Assembly: GCA_020310875.1 (NCBI GenBank)
Contig: CM035407.1
Location: forward strand, 92,335,132-92,399,131
Origin: Ceratopteris richardii
Lineage: Eukaryota; Streptophyta; Polypodiopsida; Polypodiales; Pteridaceae
Direction of reading: 5' to 3'
Length of the DNA: 64,000 nucleotides
Under the pieces are notes generated by a model. The model had not been told where the DNA came from and did not search any database. It saw only the letters and a program-made list of their open reading frames with translations. Below, in pieces: positions 11,611-31,200 of this stretch. How positions within the stretch are numbered: the first letter of the stretch is position 1; the number at the start of each line of letters is the position of its first letter. A program made the translations under genes and the position numbers.

Positions 11611-14580
11611 GCTCTCAATCAGATTACATGTGAAGCGAAGAGCAATCAAGTGCTTATGGATTTTGTCATACCATGCACGTGGAGCTTTCTTGAGACCATA
11701 CAAGGCTTTGTGCAAGCAAAAAACCATATGCTCTTTCCCTTTTACAGCAAATCTAGGAGGTTGCTTCACATAGACCTCTTCTTGCAAATCACCATTCAAG
11801 AAGGCTATTTTTATGTCCAACTGATGCACTTTCCAAACTCAATGGGCAACCAATGCAACCGTGGTACGAATGGTAGTCATGCATGAAGTAGGTGCAAAAG
11901 TTTCCTCATAGTCAATGCCATATTTTTGCACATATCTTTGACAACCAATCTAGCTTTGTAGCAATCAATGCTACCATCAGATTTTCTCTTGATCTTGTAA
12001 ACCCACTTTGTACGAATGAAATTCTTTCCTTTTGGCAATTCACATAACTCCCCAGTAACATTCCTATGTATGGAATCAATTTCTGATTGCATAGCACTCA
12101 TCCATTGTGGATCGTCACATGCATCTTCATAATAAAGTGGCTCTTCATTACATGCTAGTGTAGTAAGAGAATAATCCACAACATTACTTGATGCATGGTG
12201 AGAGCTTGATCTTGTTCTACCAAGTAAAGGTGCACTCAATTTGCTGTCCTGCAAAGTTTGTTTAGCCACTTTGGCATAGTTTGTGCACTCTTGATAGACA
12301 TGCGTTCATTATGTAATACATCATCAACATTTATATAAGGTGTGGGCTGAATTTCATGCTCATTCTCAGCCATATTTTATCGCAAATGTTCAGCCATATG
12401 TGGCTGGAAATTTCCAACAGTTTTGATAATTTTTTGCTGAAAATTTTTAGCCATGTTTGGCTGGAAATTCTCTACATTTTCAACCCTATTTGGCTGGAAT
12501 TTTTTAGCCCTTTGAGCCTCAGTTGGCTGCTCTACATGGACATAGTCAAGTTTACCCATTTGGAACAAAGCCGTGAGTTTATCGAACACATCTTGTGAGC
12601 TAACTGTTGGCTGTTTTTTGCATTCAAGTAGAGGAAAAACTGAATTTTCAGCAAATACCACATCTTGACTCATAATAATTGTGTTTTTCAACGCATGGTA
12701 CAATTTATGTCCCTTACTTTCAGCACTATAACCAACATATATACATTTCTTTGCCTTGTCATCAAGTTTGTGAGGTTGTTGTGATGGCACAAGAGCATAT
12801 GCCAAACAACCAAACACACGCATATGACTAACCATAGGCTTATGACCATTCCAAGCCTCATAAGGAGTGATGACTCTCAATGCTTTTGTAGGGTAGTGAT
12901 TCAACACATAGTTTGCACACATGACCGCTTCCATCCAAAACTTATTAGGAAGGTGCATTCCTTTAACCATACATCGTGCCATTTCAAGTAGAGTTCTATT
13001 TTTGTGCTCGACAACACCATTTTGTTGAGGTGTATATGGCACCGTACATTGGTGTGAGATCCCTCTTTCATGAAGAAAATCATTAAGCTCATGTGACATG
13101 TATTCACGACCACGATGTATTCACCACCACGATCTGTGCATAGAGTCAAAAGTTTTTGTGAAGAAAAATTTTCAGCCATAGCTAAAAATGCGTCGAAGCA
13201 AGAAAATACCTCATTCTTTGCTTTCATAGGATACACCCATGTATGGCGAGTACCATCATCAATAAAGGTAACAAAATATACATGCTTCCCAAAAGATGGA
13301 GTCTTGATGGGACCACATACATCACTATGAACAAGTTGCAATTTTCTTATAGTGTGTGTGTGACTATCTTTTGGAAAAGAAGCATGATGCATTTCTCCAA
13401 GAATGCAACCTTCACATGCATGCTTTTCAATGGACTCAAGTGTAGGAAAACCAATAACCATGTCCTTCTTTTGCAAGTAAAGCAAACTATTGAAGTTCAA
13501 GTGACCAAAACGAGTAGGCCAAAGCTCCATTTCAGCCATGGAAGAAGTATGAGCAACCAAGGCATTGGAGGCAGCCCTCTTGTATGTATCCATGCAATAC
13601 AAACCATTACATAATGTATCGGACATCACGATAACATTACCATTTCTGAAATCATGAACCATACACTTATCATCAACAAAGTGTACATGAAGTCCAGCTT
13701 TGGCAATCAATGGAACTCAAATTAAGCTCTTCTTGATATCGGGCACATACAATGCATTTTTCAAGAGAATCACACCTCCATTTATAGCCATAAGCTCAAT
13801 TTCTCCTACTCCAATGGTAGGATTAGAGGCATTGTTTGCACACACCACATGTTCTCCCTTGGGTGCATCTTTCAAAGATGTAAAACATCTTTTGCATGAT
13901 GTTGTGTGCTGTGAAGCACCACTATCAAAGAACCAATCTGAATCAGCCTCACTCACAATCATAAATTTAGAATGCAAAGATGCATCATAATGACATGTAA
14001 CAACACATGACCAAAACTCTTGAGCCATGTTAGCTTCATCATTCTTTGCATTTGCTGAATTTTTAGCAATAGACATTCCAAATTCCTTCTTTTTATTGCG
14101 TTTAGCAAGATTTCTACACTCATCAATAGTAGTCCAGCCTTTCGGCAATATTTGCATCTCTTCTTCTTTTCCAAGTCAGCATCATTAGAGGAATGAGTGG
14201 AAGACGAAGGTTGCGGCTTTGGTTTTGATGAACCCAAAGTTGAACCATACTTGATTTTCCCATTTTGTGAGATAGCAAGTGCTTGTGTTCCCTCAATCAA
14301 ACCATTCCTATTCTCTAGATTGATGTTCTTGCAAAAAAGAGACACAACCTCATCAAATGCATACATATTAGGATTCCCTTTTGCAACCAAATGGAAGTGT
14401 AGTAGCAAAGCTTTGAAAAAATTCTGATAATCCTTTCAACAATGTAGAAATGAGTGATGCATCCGGAATAATCTCATCTATATTTGCCAATTTCTCTTTC
14501 AAGTCCTTGATGTGTGTCACATACACATCCACTAAATCATTTTTAGCCATACATACATTCTCAAGTTGGGGAAAGTACAA
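11611..14580 (-). mobile_element. Ty1/copia element body (C2): gag, protease, integrase, start of RT
   Basis: On the minus strand the order is Gag (13,959-14,580) with the start of a knuckle (CKYCRKAG); protease with WFFDSGASQHTT near 13,920; GAG-pre-integrase and integrase core (13,710-12,901: LWPTRFGHLNF, LVHSDVCGPIKTPS, FIDDGTRHTWVYPMK, LCTDRGGEY); integrase C-terminal part (13,099-12,377: CTVPYTPQQNGVVEH, VFGCLAYALVP, YVGYSAESKGHKLYH); and the RT beginning (12,269-11,611: RTKWVYKIKRKSDG, HQLDIKIAFLNGDL). This is related to C1 but clearly a different family. It ends against the C1 LTR at 11,610, and no LTR of its own is seen. It is broken, with several breaks. Confidence 0.82.
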
Positions 14581-19084
<4,504 letters not shown>

Positions 19085-19168
19085 CTCATTGCGACGTTTC
19101 CAACTTTTTTGGTTTGGATCAGAGCATATTGCAATTTGATTATGAGAAACTGATTATGAATACATGGT

Positions 19169-19213
19169 AAGAGTATTGAGTATTGGGAATTTTTTTTCTC
19201 ACTCAATACTCTT
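19169..19213 (+). terminator. rbcL 3' inverted repeat (RNA-end stem-loop)
   Basis: A perfect 13-bp inverted repeat, AAGAGTATTGAGT (19,169-19,181) and ACTCAATACTCTT (19,201-19,213), encloses a T-rich loop 85 bp after the rbcL stop. Such stem-loops define the 3' ends of plastid mRNAs. It has survived perfectly in this nuclear copy. Confidence 0.8.
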
Positions 19214-19582
19214 CTTTTCTTGGTACTTCAAAGTATGATCGTTGAATCAATGAAAGAAACACATTTTTTTCAATTCTCATTTACATATCTGATAATTTTA
19301 AACCCATTGATTCCTTCCTATCAAAAACTTAGAAAATAAAAATTAACAAGCTCCATCAATACTGAACTTTGTGGTTCAGCTCAGGTAACTTTAATCAAAA
19401 TATGTAACTTCATAATCCAGTTTTTTGTTGTAGAATTTAAGTCAAACGCCTAAAATATCATTAATTAACTAAAAAATTTTCATAATTTCCAATTTATTGT
19501 TTTTTATATGCAAATTAAAATTCAAAAAACTTGGTCCCAATTTTTTGGGACCCGCTTCATCATCAACTAGAAAAAAAATTTG
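19214..19582. other. rbcL-accD spacer
   Basis: AT-rich plastid spacer. It contains a short hairpin GGTCCC/GGGACC with a T-rich loop at 19,533-19,552. I see no tRNA-Arg gene here, although some fern plastomes have one at this place. Confidence 0.6.
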
Positions 19583-20623
19583 ATGTTTAAATAAATTCGG
19601 AGTTTTCTATTAGCTGAAAAACTAACTGATGAGGAGGAGATTATTACGTCTGTACAAAAGTGGTTAGAGGATAAGCAAAAATTTGGTGGATTAATTGAAG
19701 CTTTCTTTGAAGAGGCTGTGGGAAACTCCATTGCACATGAAAACGATAAACAAATAATTCTTAGTGAAAATAATAATGACTTATGGGCTCGGTGTGAAAA
19801 CTGTGGAAATATGCTTCATATAAAATTTTCAAAACAGAACAAAAGTGTTTGTGAAGAACGTGGAAATCATCTTTCAATGGATAGTATGGAAAGGATCGAA
19901 CCTTCAATTGACCCGAACACATGGATTCCCTTGGATGAAGACACAATTTCAAAAGACGTTTTAAGTTTCTGCGACGAGGAGTCTTATGAAAATCGTTTAA
20001 TTAGGTCTCAAGAGAAAACAGGGTTACCTGAGGCTGTTCAAACAGGTATCGGATATTCAAATGGAACACTTATTGCACCTGGTGTTATGGACTTCCAATT
20101 TATGGGGGGGAGTATGGGTTCTGCAGTAGGTGAAAAAATTACTTGTTTAATTGAATATGCCACACAAAAGCTTCTGCCACTAGTTTTAGTTTGCGCCTCT
20201 GGAGGAGCACGTATGCAGGAAGGTACAGTGAGTTAAATGCAAATGGCTAAAATTTCTTCTGCTTTGCATTATTATCAAGTTAAAAAAAAATTACTTTATA
20301 TTTCTGCTACTGGAGGTGTTACTGCTAGTTTTGGGATGTTAGGAGATATAATTATCCTTACTTATCCAACCACTGGAGGTGTTACTGCTAGTTTTGGGAT
20401 GTTAGGAGATATAATTATTGCCGAATCCAAAGCCTATATAGCATTTGCCGGCAAAAGGGTAATTGAAGAAACATTGGGTCAAAAAGTATCTGATGGTTTT
20501 CAATTAGCTGAGGCCTTATTTGAGAATGGGCTACTCGATTTAATTGTTCCACGTATTCTTATAAAAGGTGTTTTGAGCGAAATATCTGATCTTTACTCAT
20601 CAGTTCCTTATAAAAAAAACTAG
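19583..20623 (+). pseudogene. accD: Acetyl-CoA carboxylase carboxyltransferase beta subunit (accD), damaged plastid copy
   Basis: AccD is the plastid-encoded carboxyltransferase beta subunit that makes malonyl-CoA for fatty-acid synthesis. The frame from ATG 19,583 runs through LLAEKLTDEEEI, the zinc-ribbon start WARCENCGNML, WIPLDEDT, and the crotonase-fold core DFQFMGGSMGSAVGEK and LVCASGGARMQEGT, to the C-terminus YSSVPYKKN. The second zinc-ribbon cysteine pair is only partly kept (SVCEERGNHLS). Two in-frame TAA codons lie at 19,592 and 20,234. A 63-bp in-frame duplication ([16 protein letters not shown] twice, from 20,309) adds 21 residues. The ATG choice is uncertain because TAA comes three codons later; that codon could be a fern U-to-C editing site. 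Confidence 0.9.
20309..20418 (+). repeat. 63-bp-period direct repeat inside accD
   Basis: A 47-bp unit beginning ACTGGAGGTGTTACTGC occurs at 20,309-20,355 and, apparently identical, at 20,372-20,418, separated by 16 bp. The duplication is a multiple of three and repeats the [16 protein letters not shown] motif of AccD. Such perfect copies suggest a recent event. Confidence 0.9.
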
Positions 20624-20883
20624 TAACTTACTAATTTGTTCCGTTTTTTTCATATATATATAGTGTAAGATACATTTTGCTTGTTGATGGACTTTGTTTT
20701 TCTGTCCTGCAGAAAAACAAAATTCTACGAAACAAAATATTCTAATTCTAATTACATTAGTTTTGCAAACTAAAAACCCCTTTTCTTTATGGAACAAAAA
20801 GAATATCATTAGATACTAGAAAGAGAGTGAAACAGAATTACATTGTTGTATAAATACTTTTTTTAAATGCAATTTTAGTTACC

Positions 20884-20994
20884 ATGGCAGCATCTTATTT
20901 ACCCTCTATATTTGTACCGCTCGTAGGTTTATTATTTCCGGCAGTTACAATGGCTTCCCTATTTATATATATAGAACAGGATGAAGTCCGATGA
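20884..20994 (+). CDS. psaI: Photosystem I subunit VIII (psaI), intact open frame in the plastid block
   Basis: PsaI is a one-helix photosystem I protein of the thylakoid membrane. The 36-residue frame [20 protein letters not shown]... ends IYIEQDEVR and a TGA, the normal length. It has a single hydrophobic helix (about residues 7-28). It lies between accD and ycf4 in the standard plastid order. It is the only plastid protein gene here with no visible damage, which at 111 bp may be chance. As a nuclear copy without a transit peptide it is probably not functional. Confidence 0.88.
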   Translation: MAASYLPSIFVPLVGLLFPAVTMASLFIYIEQDEVR

Positions 20995-21422
20995 TTTTCT
21001 TCTTGTAAGATGACCTAAAACAAAACTTAGTGGTTTTTCTAGTTGTTAGTTATAAAAATTCAATTTGATAGCTACTTCTAACCAAAATACAGTTGAGATA
21101 ACCCTTGTTTCTGGTTATTTTGGCTTTCTTAGTCTTTTCAATAAATATTCAAAGAATATTATATTGTTACAATCTATGTCTCAATCTAGTTTCCTATAGA
21201 GTTGAGATATAGATTGATTAGGCATTATCAATAAGATGGGAATACATCATTTGTCAAAAATTCCTCAATTATGCTGACAGATTTGAGCTGAAACTACCTG
21301 GATCGGTACTTTAATAAATATTAGACACAAATCTATGAAACAAAAGAAAGAAACAAAATGAAAAACAAACCAAAGGTAAAATAAAAATTATTTGACAAAA
21401 TTAATCAATTTATGAGGAAATA
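20995..21422. other. psaI-ycf4 spacer
   Basis: AT-rich plastid intergenic DNA without a gene that I recognise. Confidence 0.55.
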
Positions 21423-21980
21423 ATGATGAGTTCTCGTTCCAAATGGGTCCAAGTAGAGTTCATAAAAGGCTCACGTACATTTGCAAATTTGTGATGGGCT
21501 TGTATCCTTGTTTGTGGTGCAACGGGCTTCTTATTGGTGGTGTTTTCTAGTTTCATTGGTAAAGATCTTATTCCTAATATTTCATCCAAACAGATCGCTT
21601 TTATTCCACAAGGGCTTGTCATGTGTTTTTACGACATTGCTGGCCTTTTTATGGGATTCTATCTATGATGTACTGTTTTTTGGGACGTGGGGGGCGGATA
21701 CAACTATTTTGATAAGCAAGAAGGTATTTCTTATGTTTTTAGATGGGGATTTCCTGGTAAGAACCGTAGTATCTGTATTCAACTACTACTAAAAGATATT
21801 GAAGCAGTTGGTTTAAAAACTCAAGAAGGTTTATTTTCAAGTCGAATTCTCTATTTAAAAGTTAGGGGTCAACGAAGTATTCCTCTAACTAGAATCGGTG
21901 AAAATTTCACGTTAGACAATCTGGAAAAAGAAGCTGCCGAACTTGCCCGGTTCTTACGTGTCTCAATTGAGGGGTTTTGA
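21423..21980 (+). pseudogene. ycf4: Photosystem I assembly protein Ycf4, plastid copy with two stops
   Basis: Ycf4 is a thylakoid membrane protein that helps assemble photosystem I. The frame from ATG 21,423 gives 185 codons, the usual length. It opens MMSSRSKWVQVEFIKGSRTF, then two hydrophobic helices ([18 protein letters not shown] and [13 protein letters not shown]) and the soluble part FRWGFPGKNRS...LEKEAAELARFLRVSIEGF. Two in-frame TGA codons interrupt it, at 21,492-21,494 and at 21,666-21,668. The second replaces the conserved Trp of YLWCTVFW (a TGG to TGA change). No frameshift is seen, so the copy is only lightly decayed. Confidence 0.92.
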
Positions 21981-22163
21981 ATTTCAATCGGGGAAAAAAA
22001 AACTAATTTTTTTTTTCTTTTGCAAAATTTTAGTACAAAACTGTTTTAAGCAAAAAAAAGTTTCAGCATAATTGAAGAAAAATACTAGCCAAAAAGAAAA
22101 CTTAACTCTGTAACGAAGATTTTACAAAATTTTCTCTTTTCTTACTCACCTACTAATTAATCT

Positions 22164-24372
<2,209 letters not shown>

Positions 24373-24401
24373 TCTCCGTTTGGTTAGGCAGTACATGGAT
24401 G

Positions 24402-24434
24402 CCAAACCCTTCAACTTCGGAAGATAGGGTTTGG
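24402..24434 (+). terminator. psbA 3' inverted repeat
   Basis: A 9-bp perfect inverted repeat, CCAAACCCT (24,402-24,410) and AGGGTTTGG (24,426-24,434), lies 30 bp after the psbA stop. A stem-loop here is standard for plastid psbA mRNA 3' ends. The rest of the psbA-trnH spacer (24,435-24,811) shows no gene. Confidence 0.75.
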
Positions 24435-24811
24435 TGTCCAAGAAAAGAAAAAGTAAAGGTTCGTACGAGAGAACAAAAAAAGAGGAAAAGAATAGCCTGT
24501 AACAATCTCACGGTTATCAGTTTGCGACTGTGAATGAAAAAGAACAAAAAATAGATGGAATATCCTTCTGAAATGAAATAAGTTCCTATTTTGACTCACT
24601 GACTGAATGCTTGTAACTTCATTCAATCTTTTGGATAGAAGAAGTTGGAAGTACATTCTCACCTATTTTCTGTTATATTGCTATATAGTTAAATCATATA
24701 GTTCGTATAGATGTGTATCAATTGAACAACAATCTATCTAGCTTAACGGATGGATCTCGTTCACATTCCATTTGGGGAGCCCAGGCCCCTTAACATTACA
24801 TTCACAGAGGG

Positions 24812-24887
24812 GGCGGATGTAGCCAAGTGGATCAAGGCAATGGATTGTGAATCCATCACGCGCGGGTTCAATCCCCGTCGTTCGCCC
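24812..24887 (+). tRNA. trnH-GUG: Plastid tRNA-His(GUG)
   Basis: The sequence GGCGGATGTAGCCAAGTGG... reads the plastid histidine tRNA, with anticodon GTG in the loop TTGTGAA at about 24,845-24,851. The T-arm is GGGTTCAATCC, and the 3' end TTCGCCC pairs with the 5' GGCGGAT stem. An extra 5' G at 24,811 could be the G-1 typical of tRNA-His. It appears intact, but lies in nuclear DNA. Confidence 0.93.
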
Positions 24888-25250
24888 ATCCAGGTAATTC
24901 AATACTACTGCTCCGGCTACTTAGAGCGGAGAAAATTTGTTTGTTAAGTTAAGGTGCGTGGGGTAGATGCATGCGGTTTTCTTCAAAAAGAACATTTGAG
25001 AATTCCCAAGTTTATTCATTCCAGTTTTTTTTGAAGGCGGCTATTTTCTTTACAGAAATAGAAATGATTAGACTTGTTTGATAGATTTCTTCCATCCCAT
25101 ATTGAAATTTTCAAATTTATGGTATAATCTATATAGAATAGAATAAATATTCTAGTATAGATAGAAAATAACTAGATAATCTATTTAATATTATAAATAT
25201 GGAAATAGATGGAGAAAAAGTTTCATAACTAAGGAGTAAGGTACTATGAT
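24888..25250. other. trnH-ycf2 spacer
   Basis: AT-rich plastid spacer. I found no tRNA-Ile(CAU) gene here, which often neighbours ycf2 in other plants. An AAGGAG at 25,231-25,236 precedes the proposed ycf2 start by 14 bases. Confidence 0.5.
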
Positions 25251-28200
25251 ATGAAAAAAGAAACGATGGGAAATAAGGTAGTAAAAGAAAGTGTAGAAGT
25301 AAGAAGTCTTCCTCTGAAGTTTGGAACTTCTTAGAAGTCAATGGATTGGACGACTTTTCCAAATCATTGAAAAACCAACATCTCAAAGAACTTGTAGTTA
25401 GTCCAGATCTTACTGACGAACCTTTAGTCCAGACTCTTCCTCTGAAGTTTGGAACTTCTTAGAAGTCAATGGATTGGACGACTTTTCCGAATCATTGAAA
25501 AACCAACATCTCAAAGAACTTGTAGTTAGTCCAAATTTTACTGACGAACCGTTGATCAGATTATTTGACTTGTGATTTCTGAGTTCACTGTTTTTACGCA
25601 ATCTTCGCCATTCAGTAATGAGGGGGAGTAACATCAATCTGGATATGCTGATGTTGCTAACGATACCGATTCTTATGCATTGCTGGAGTGACAAAAATTC
25701 AATCAATAAAAATTTTGTATCAACAAAAGTCATTAATGGAGGTGAGGAAATACGACAGAAAGAGGTAGAAAATTATGGTAGGTTTTTTCACGACTGTTTA
25801 CTTCAATTCAAAAGATCTTTATCTCTCAAAAAAAATAGGAACAGAAAAGTACGGGCTTCCTACCACTTAGATTCAAACAAAGAAAAAAATATTTCAGTTT
25901 CTACAAAAAAGAACAAAAACAAAATTTGTCATAATATCACGACTTCCTTGATTTCGTCGGATATATGGAACGCATCCAGAACGAGGGTATTTGGCAGGGA
26001 TAGTTTCAAAGATGAAACTGAAAAGATTCGAGTGGTTAGTGGGGATAGGTATCTGCAAGATTTCTTTAGGTTTTTCAAATCCTATAACCGATTAGTAGTT
26101 TCCAAGAACGGAGGTGACTGCTACCAAAACAATTTGGATTTGTTTTCTCTTCGGGAAATTCGTAACAAACAACATCTTGGAGTACAAGCAATACGGTTGA
26201 GAAACAATTTATTTAATCCCGTAGGATTACACCCCTGTGAAAAAGTACTACTTGAATCTATAGATTCAGCAGATCAACGAGCAGATGGATCGACATTTTC
26301 ATTTGAGCAAGAAGCCTTTTCCAACTTGTCTTTGTTTATGTCTTGTAAAAAAACGATGTTGTTTCGCAAGTTTATATCCGGATTAGATTTTGAAAAAGAT
26401 AGAAAAGACTTTCCCAGTCTATACGCCTATTTACAAATTAGAAATCAATTAATAAATCGACTTATTGACTTCATTAAAACATCGAGCCTTATTGTTGATG
26501 GAGAAATCGGTATTGACATTAGTAATAGCATCGAATCCGAGAAAGGATTTTTACAGGAAAACATGCTGTTTACTAAAATATCTGACAAGAAACTTGGGTT
26601 ATCAAGTAGTGGATACTTTGACTTTAATGAGATTCTTCCAAACTATTTTAAAGCATCTTTCAGTATCCCTAAAGAAACTACTAATGGAAGTAAATATTTA
26701 AACAAATTAAAAGGAAGGTGGAGCCTAGTAGATTCAATATATTTGCTAGTTAGATTGTATGGGCAAAAGAAAATCATATTTCTTTACTCAACATACATAT
26801 TTCTTTTCCACGACTATTTCTGCACGTTATCCACTAACGCGAATATTTCTTTCGAATCAACTATTGGTTGGATGATTGGACGGGGCGCGGAGAATATACC
26901 AGTGTAACAAGAATTGCAACTGAATACATAGTATTCAAGTGGAAGGATGATGTGGAACGTCTATGGAACGAATATATTACCTCTCGAATTGATGAGTTTC
27001 TAAATGTTCAATTAAATGTGCGTAAATGGATTACTACAACAGAAAATTTGTATCTTTTGCCGGTCGGAAAATTCTTGGAAAAAGCAATGAAGGACGATTT
27101 GGAAGTAATTTGCCGTATGTCAATAATGAAAAACAAGTTATTAAATAACACTGATGCAACCAAGAAACATACCAATAAATGTTTTCACCGATTTCTCAAT
27201 GTGGTATTTTTTTCTAAAATGATTGTTGCTGAGATTACTCACCAGAAAGCTCTGATAGATACCATTGATTACTGCATAGAAAAATTGAACGAACTAGATG
27301 AGAAGTTGAACAAATTGAATTTAATAAATAAGCCTAATTTTTCATTACCATCAGACTTTGTGTATGAGTTTCAGGAGGACATACTCTTTCTTAAAGAAAT
27401 TCTTGAAAGAAAAAGAAGTTTATTTCTCAAGCCTAGATTGTTAAGAAATGAAGAATTGATAGGCTCTTCAACTGCACTCAAACCTGCGTTGAATCCCACT
27501 TTTCTTGAATTGCCCCACATCGAAGCTATCCGAACAGGATTTTCGAGCGAGGCTCTTTCCATTACGGGAGGATATATTTGGAGAAATCTATTTCTACATG
27601 ATTTAAATTGGGAGGGAGTTTCAATAAGAAATATTGGTGCAGGTATTTCAAAAAACATTTTTTATCAAATGGATAAAATAAACCACTCACCTATACAGAG
27701 CCGTGCTGTAAACAACTTCATTCCGAGAATAGAAAGGGGTTTTTTCATCGGGAAATGCAACAGTAGTTATTTCAACGTGTTAGAAAACTTTCTTCTTGGG
27801 GTCTCCGGCGAGAAAGATAAAGCTATCTCATATGAGATCATCTCATTTATTCATCCCCAATTGTCAGATTCGTTATCATTCAATTCTTCGGAACAAGTAG
27901 AGAGGGTAGTTGGTCACTTACTGACATCAATTCAACTTCGTTTGTCTAATCTGCATGAATCGGCAACAACAATAACTCATTTAGATGGACTTCCAATTTC
28001 TATTTTGGATCTGAATGGGTTATTGACAAGGTTGAACTCATCCCCTCGTGAAGCCATAGACTCGTTTCTATTCTCGTGCAATAACGATGGAGTTTCTCTG
28101 AAAGAGGCGCCGATTAATTTCGACTTAGATCATCAGCAACCTCAATCTCGTTGGAATCTGGTGGTATTGGATTGAGTCAATTCAGAGAAGTTTTTTCAAA

Positions 28201-31200
28201 AGGGATTAGGCTCAAAAAACGGTTTCACCGGGAATCGATTCTATCAAGACAATTTGTCTATTAGATATTTATGGGAACCGGAAAAATTGGATACACCCTA
28301 TTGGTCACTAAGATTCTCATTATGCAATAATGTAACATCGAGATTTCTATCAGGATCAATCGTAAAAGAGGTTCCCTGCAGAGATGCGGGGTTTGTAGAT
28401 GAATCTGCCCAAGAAGAAGCTACTCACTCGTCCCAATTTACCAATTTGAATGAATTATCAACGGAGTTGGACAGATATAAAATCTCTTGGATCTTTTGGA
28501 AAGACAATATGGATGAAAAATGGAGCTTGTTGAGAGATTATATACCTCTGTTTTTTACCCCCACCTGGTGGAGATACTTCTACGACCTGATTAGAGAAAC
28601 ATATCCAGAAATAATACTTAAACTAAGCTACGACTCAAATCACGAGCTTCCTAGAATCTCTAAAAAATTTGCTGAGGGTTTATTAGATGGGGCAAAAAGC
28701 TATTTATTCCGACGCCTGCAAAGGCTAGGATTGAAATTTGAATTGGAAAACAATTCTATTAATAACCTATTCTCCAAGATAGGTCTTCTCATTCCCGAAA
28801 AAATTTTTGATGAAGCGGAGATGTCATATCCAGAAGAATGGTCAGTATCTCAATTTTCCAATAGGTCTTCTATCTTATATTGCTGCATCCTCTCAATATT
28901 GTTTGTTTTCACGTTATTGAAACATCCTTTGTCTGCCATTTCGGGTTTCAATTCCTTTCATTTATGGAAACGTTTCGATATTATTGAATATTTAACAGAC
29001 CCAATGCGCGGATTCTATTTGAAAAAGGTAATGTATTCCCCTCTGACAAGATAAATGTTAAGAAGAGATCTATTAATCCATTCCTTGAGGCGATTCTTAA
29101 CTTATATAAATAATATATTTTTTTTCCTTATTGTGAAGAATGAACTTGATTCATGGCTATTTTGTAGAGAAAGCTCTGATATTATAGATAGTAATAAAGA
29201 ACTACTGACTCAATGTTTAGTAACAACTAAAATTTACTACAAGTATGGATCGAAATCAAAATCCAATTATGATTTATTGAGCAACAAGATTGTTTATCAA
29301 CCTTACCCACAAGAAAGATGCAATATTTTGGAATATTTACTGAAATTTTGGCAAAATAATTTATTGGGTCACAAAATCCGTAAGTTGGATCCTGCGGAGA
29401 AATGGGCTTTTTCGGCTTTCGGGAGAAATATTTTATTTTCAGCATCAGCACCAAGACGAAACGACAGTCTACTAAACATGCCATATAGCGACATACCCAT
29501 TTCACTCCAATCGAGATTATTACCATCTAAAGGAATTTTGCTAGTAGGACCTATAGAAACTGGCCAATCTTCTATTATTAGAAATGTAGCATTCAACTCC
29601 TATTTTCCAGTGGTGAAACTATCATTAAAGAGGTTCATATATAACCGATCCTTTTTGGGCAATGTACGTGAAAATTTCATCTCGAAAGAGAGCGCATACC
29701 GATTAAATATGGTCTTTGAAATAGCAAGAGAAATGTCTCCTTGTACATTATGGATTCAAGATATTCATGAATTGAATATTAATCGTTCGTATAATAAGCT
29801 AGAAGCTGATCCCAAATTTTTACTTTGTCAAATATTGAATCGTATTAGTCACAAGCTCAGCAACTTCAACATTCGCAAGAATGTTGTTATTGCCACGACT
29901 CACGTACCTGCGAGGATAGATCCAGCTTCAGTAGCTCCGAATCGGTTAAACTAATTAATAAATTTTAGAAAGTTCAACGGGCGTCAACGTCAGAAAGAAT
30001 TATCAATTCTATTACGGATCAAAGGTTTCAAATTAGAAACTAATCCGTCTCTTATTGAGAGTAATGTGTCTGGAACTACGGGTTATAGCAAACGAGATTT
30101 ATTCTTTTTGGCCAATGAAGCATTATTAATAGGTACTTTCAAAAGAAAAAAGTTTGTTTGTAGCAACGCAATTCAATTAGCTTTGCATAGACAGCACTCG
30201 GCTGTTAGTGATATGGGCCATGAAATGGAATCTGATTCGGAATGGAAAATCTCCTCCTACGAGATAGCGGAAGCTACTTCGAAGAATAGTTTGATAGATA
30301 CTTATCTCACAAATATTTCATTTATTGGTCGTGACGCGTTAAAAATGCGATTTTATTATTTGTCTAACTGGTATGTGGAACCTTCCAGAAACGAATCAAC
30401 AATTGATGAATTCACTGTGTTTTCGCACCTCCTAAGGATACTAGCTGAATTAGTAGCTCACGATTCGTTCCAAATACAAATGGATATGAGAAAAAAAGAG
30501 AATTTCATTGTCATCGACAAACTCGTAGAGAATGACTTAAACCTAGCTTGTGGTGTCCTAGAAAACCTCTCAAATAATTTTTCACGTTCAGAAATTTTTA
30601 GAAAGGGGAGTCAACGCAATAATAGTTTTTCTATTCCCTTCCCTATTGGAGAACCCAAGTATTGCTTAGGAGTAACCTCTACAAGTTGCTCTTCTAAATT
30701 TCTAAGAAAAGAAGACAGACTTAGTAGTAGTCTGGCCGACTTCGAGATGCAACAGTCACCCGAATTAATAGCCTCAACAATAGAGATATCGCGTGAGATC
30801 ACTTGGTCCCATAAGACTTGGCGTCTCCGTTTCTTACGAAGCAGAACTTATGAATTGATGGGGGTATTATCTGAACCCAACCATTTGTATAAATTAATTC
30901 TCCTTTATCAGAATCAGAATTATATACCCCAACAAAATTTTGAATTCAATAATATTAAGGGGGAAAAAAGTAAAGGGCGCAATAAAAGCGGGTATCTTTT
31001 CAATTTTGAAAAAACTGCCACTAATGAAACAGATAGCTTTATTAAAAGATTGGAAAACCAATTGGATAATATGTTGTTACGTGAGCAATTTTTAGAGTTG
31101 GGAATCTCTAGCGACTCATCTATTAATGAGTATGAAACACACTGTGATCGAATTAATGAAACGACTCGACTCTTCGGGAGGCGCTTCATCTGGGACCCCA

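Noticed and set aside
24812-24887. trnH and trnN as working nuclear tRNA genes.
   Set aside because: They are part of the plastid block; plastid-type tRNA genes are not expected to be used in the nucleus, and trnN already shows a stem mismatch.
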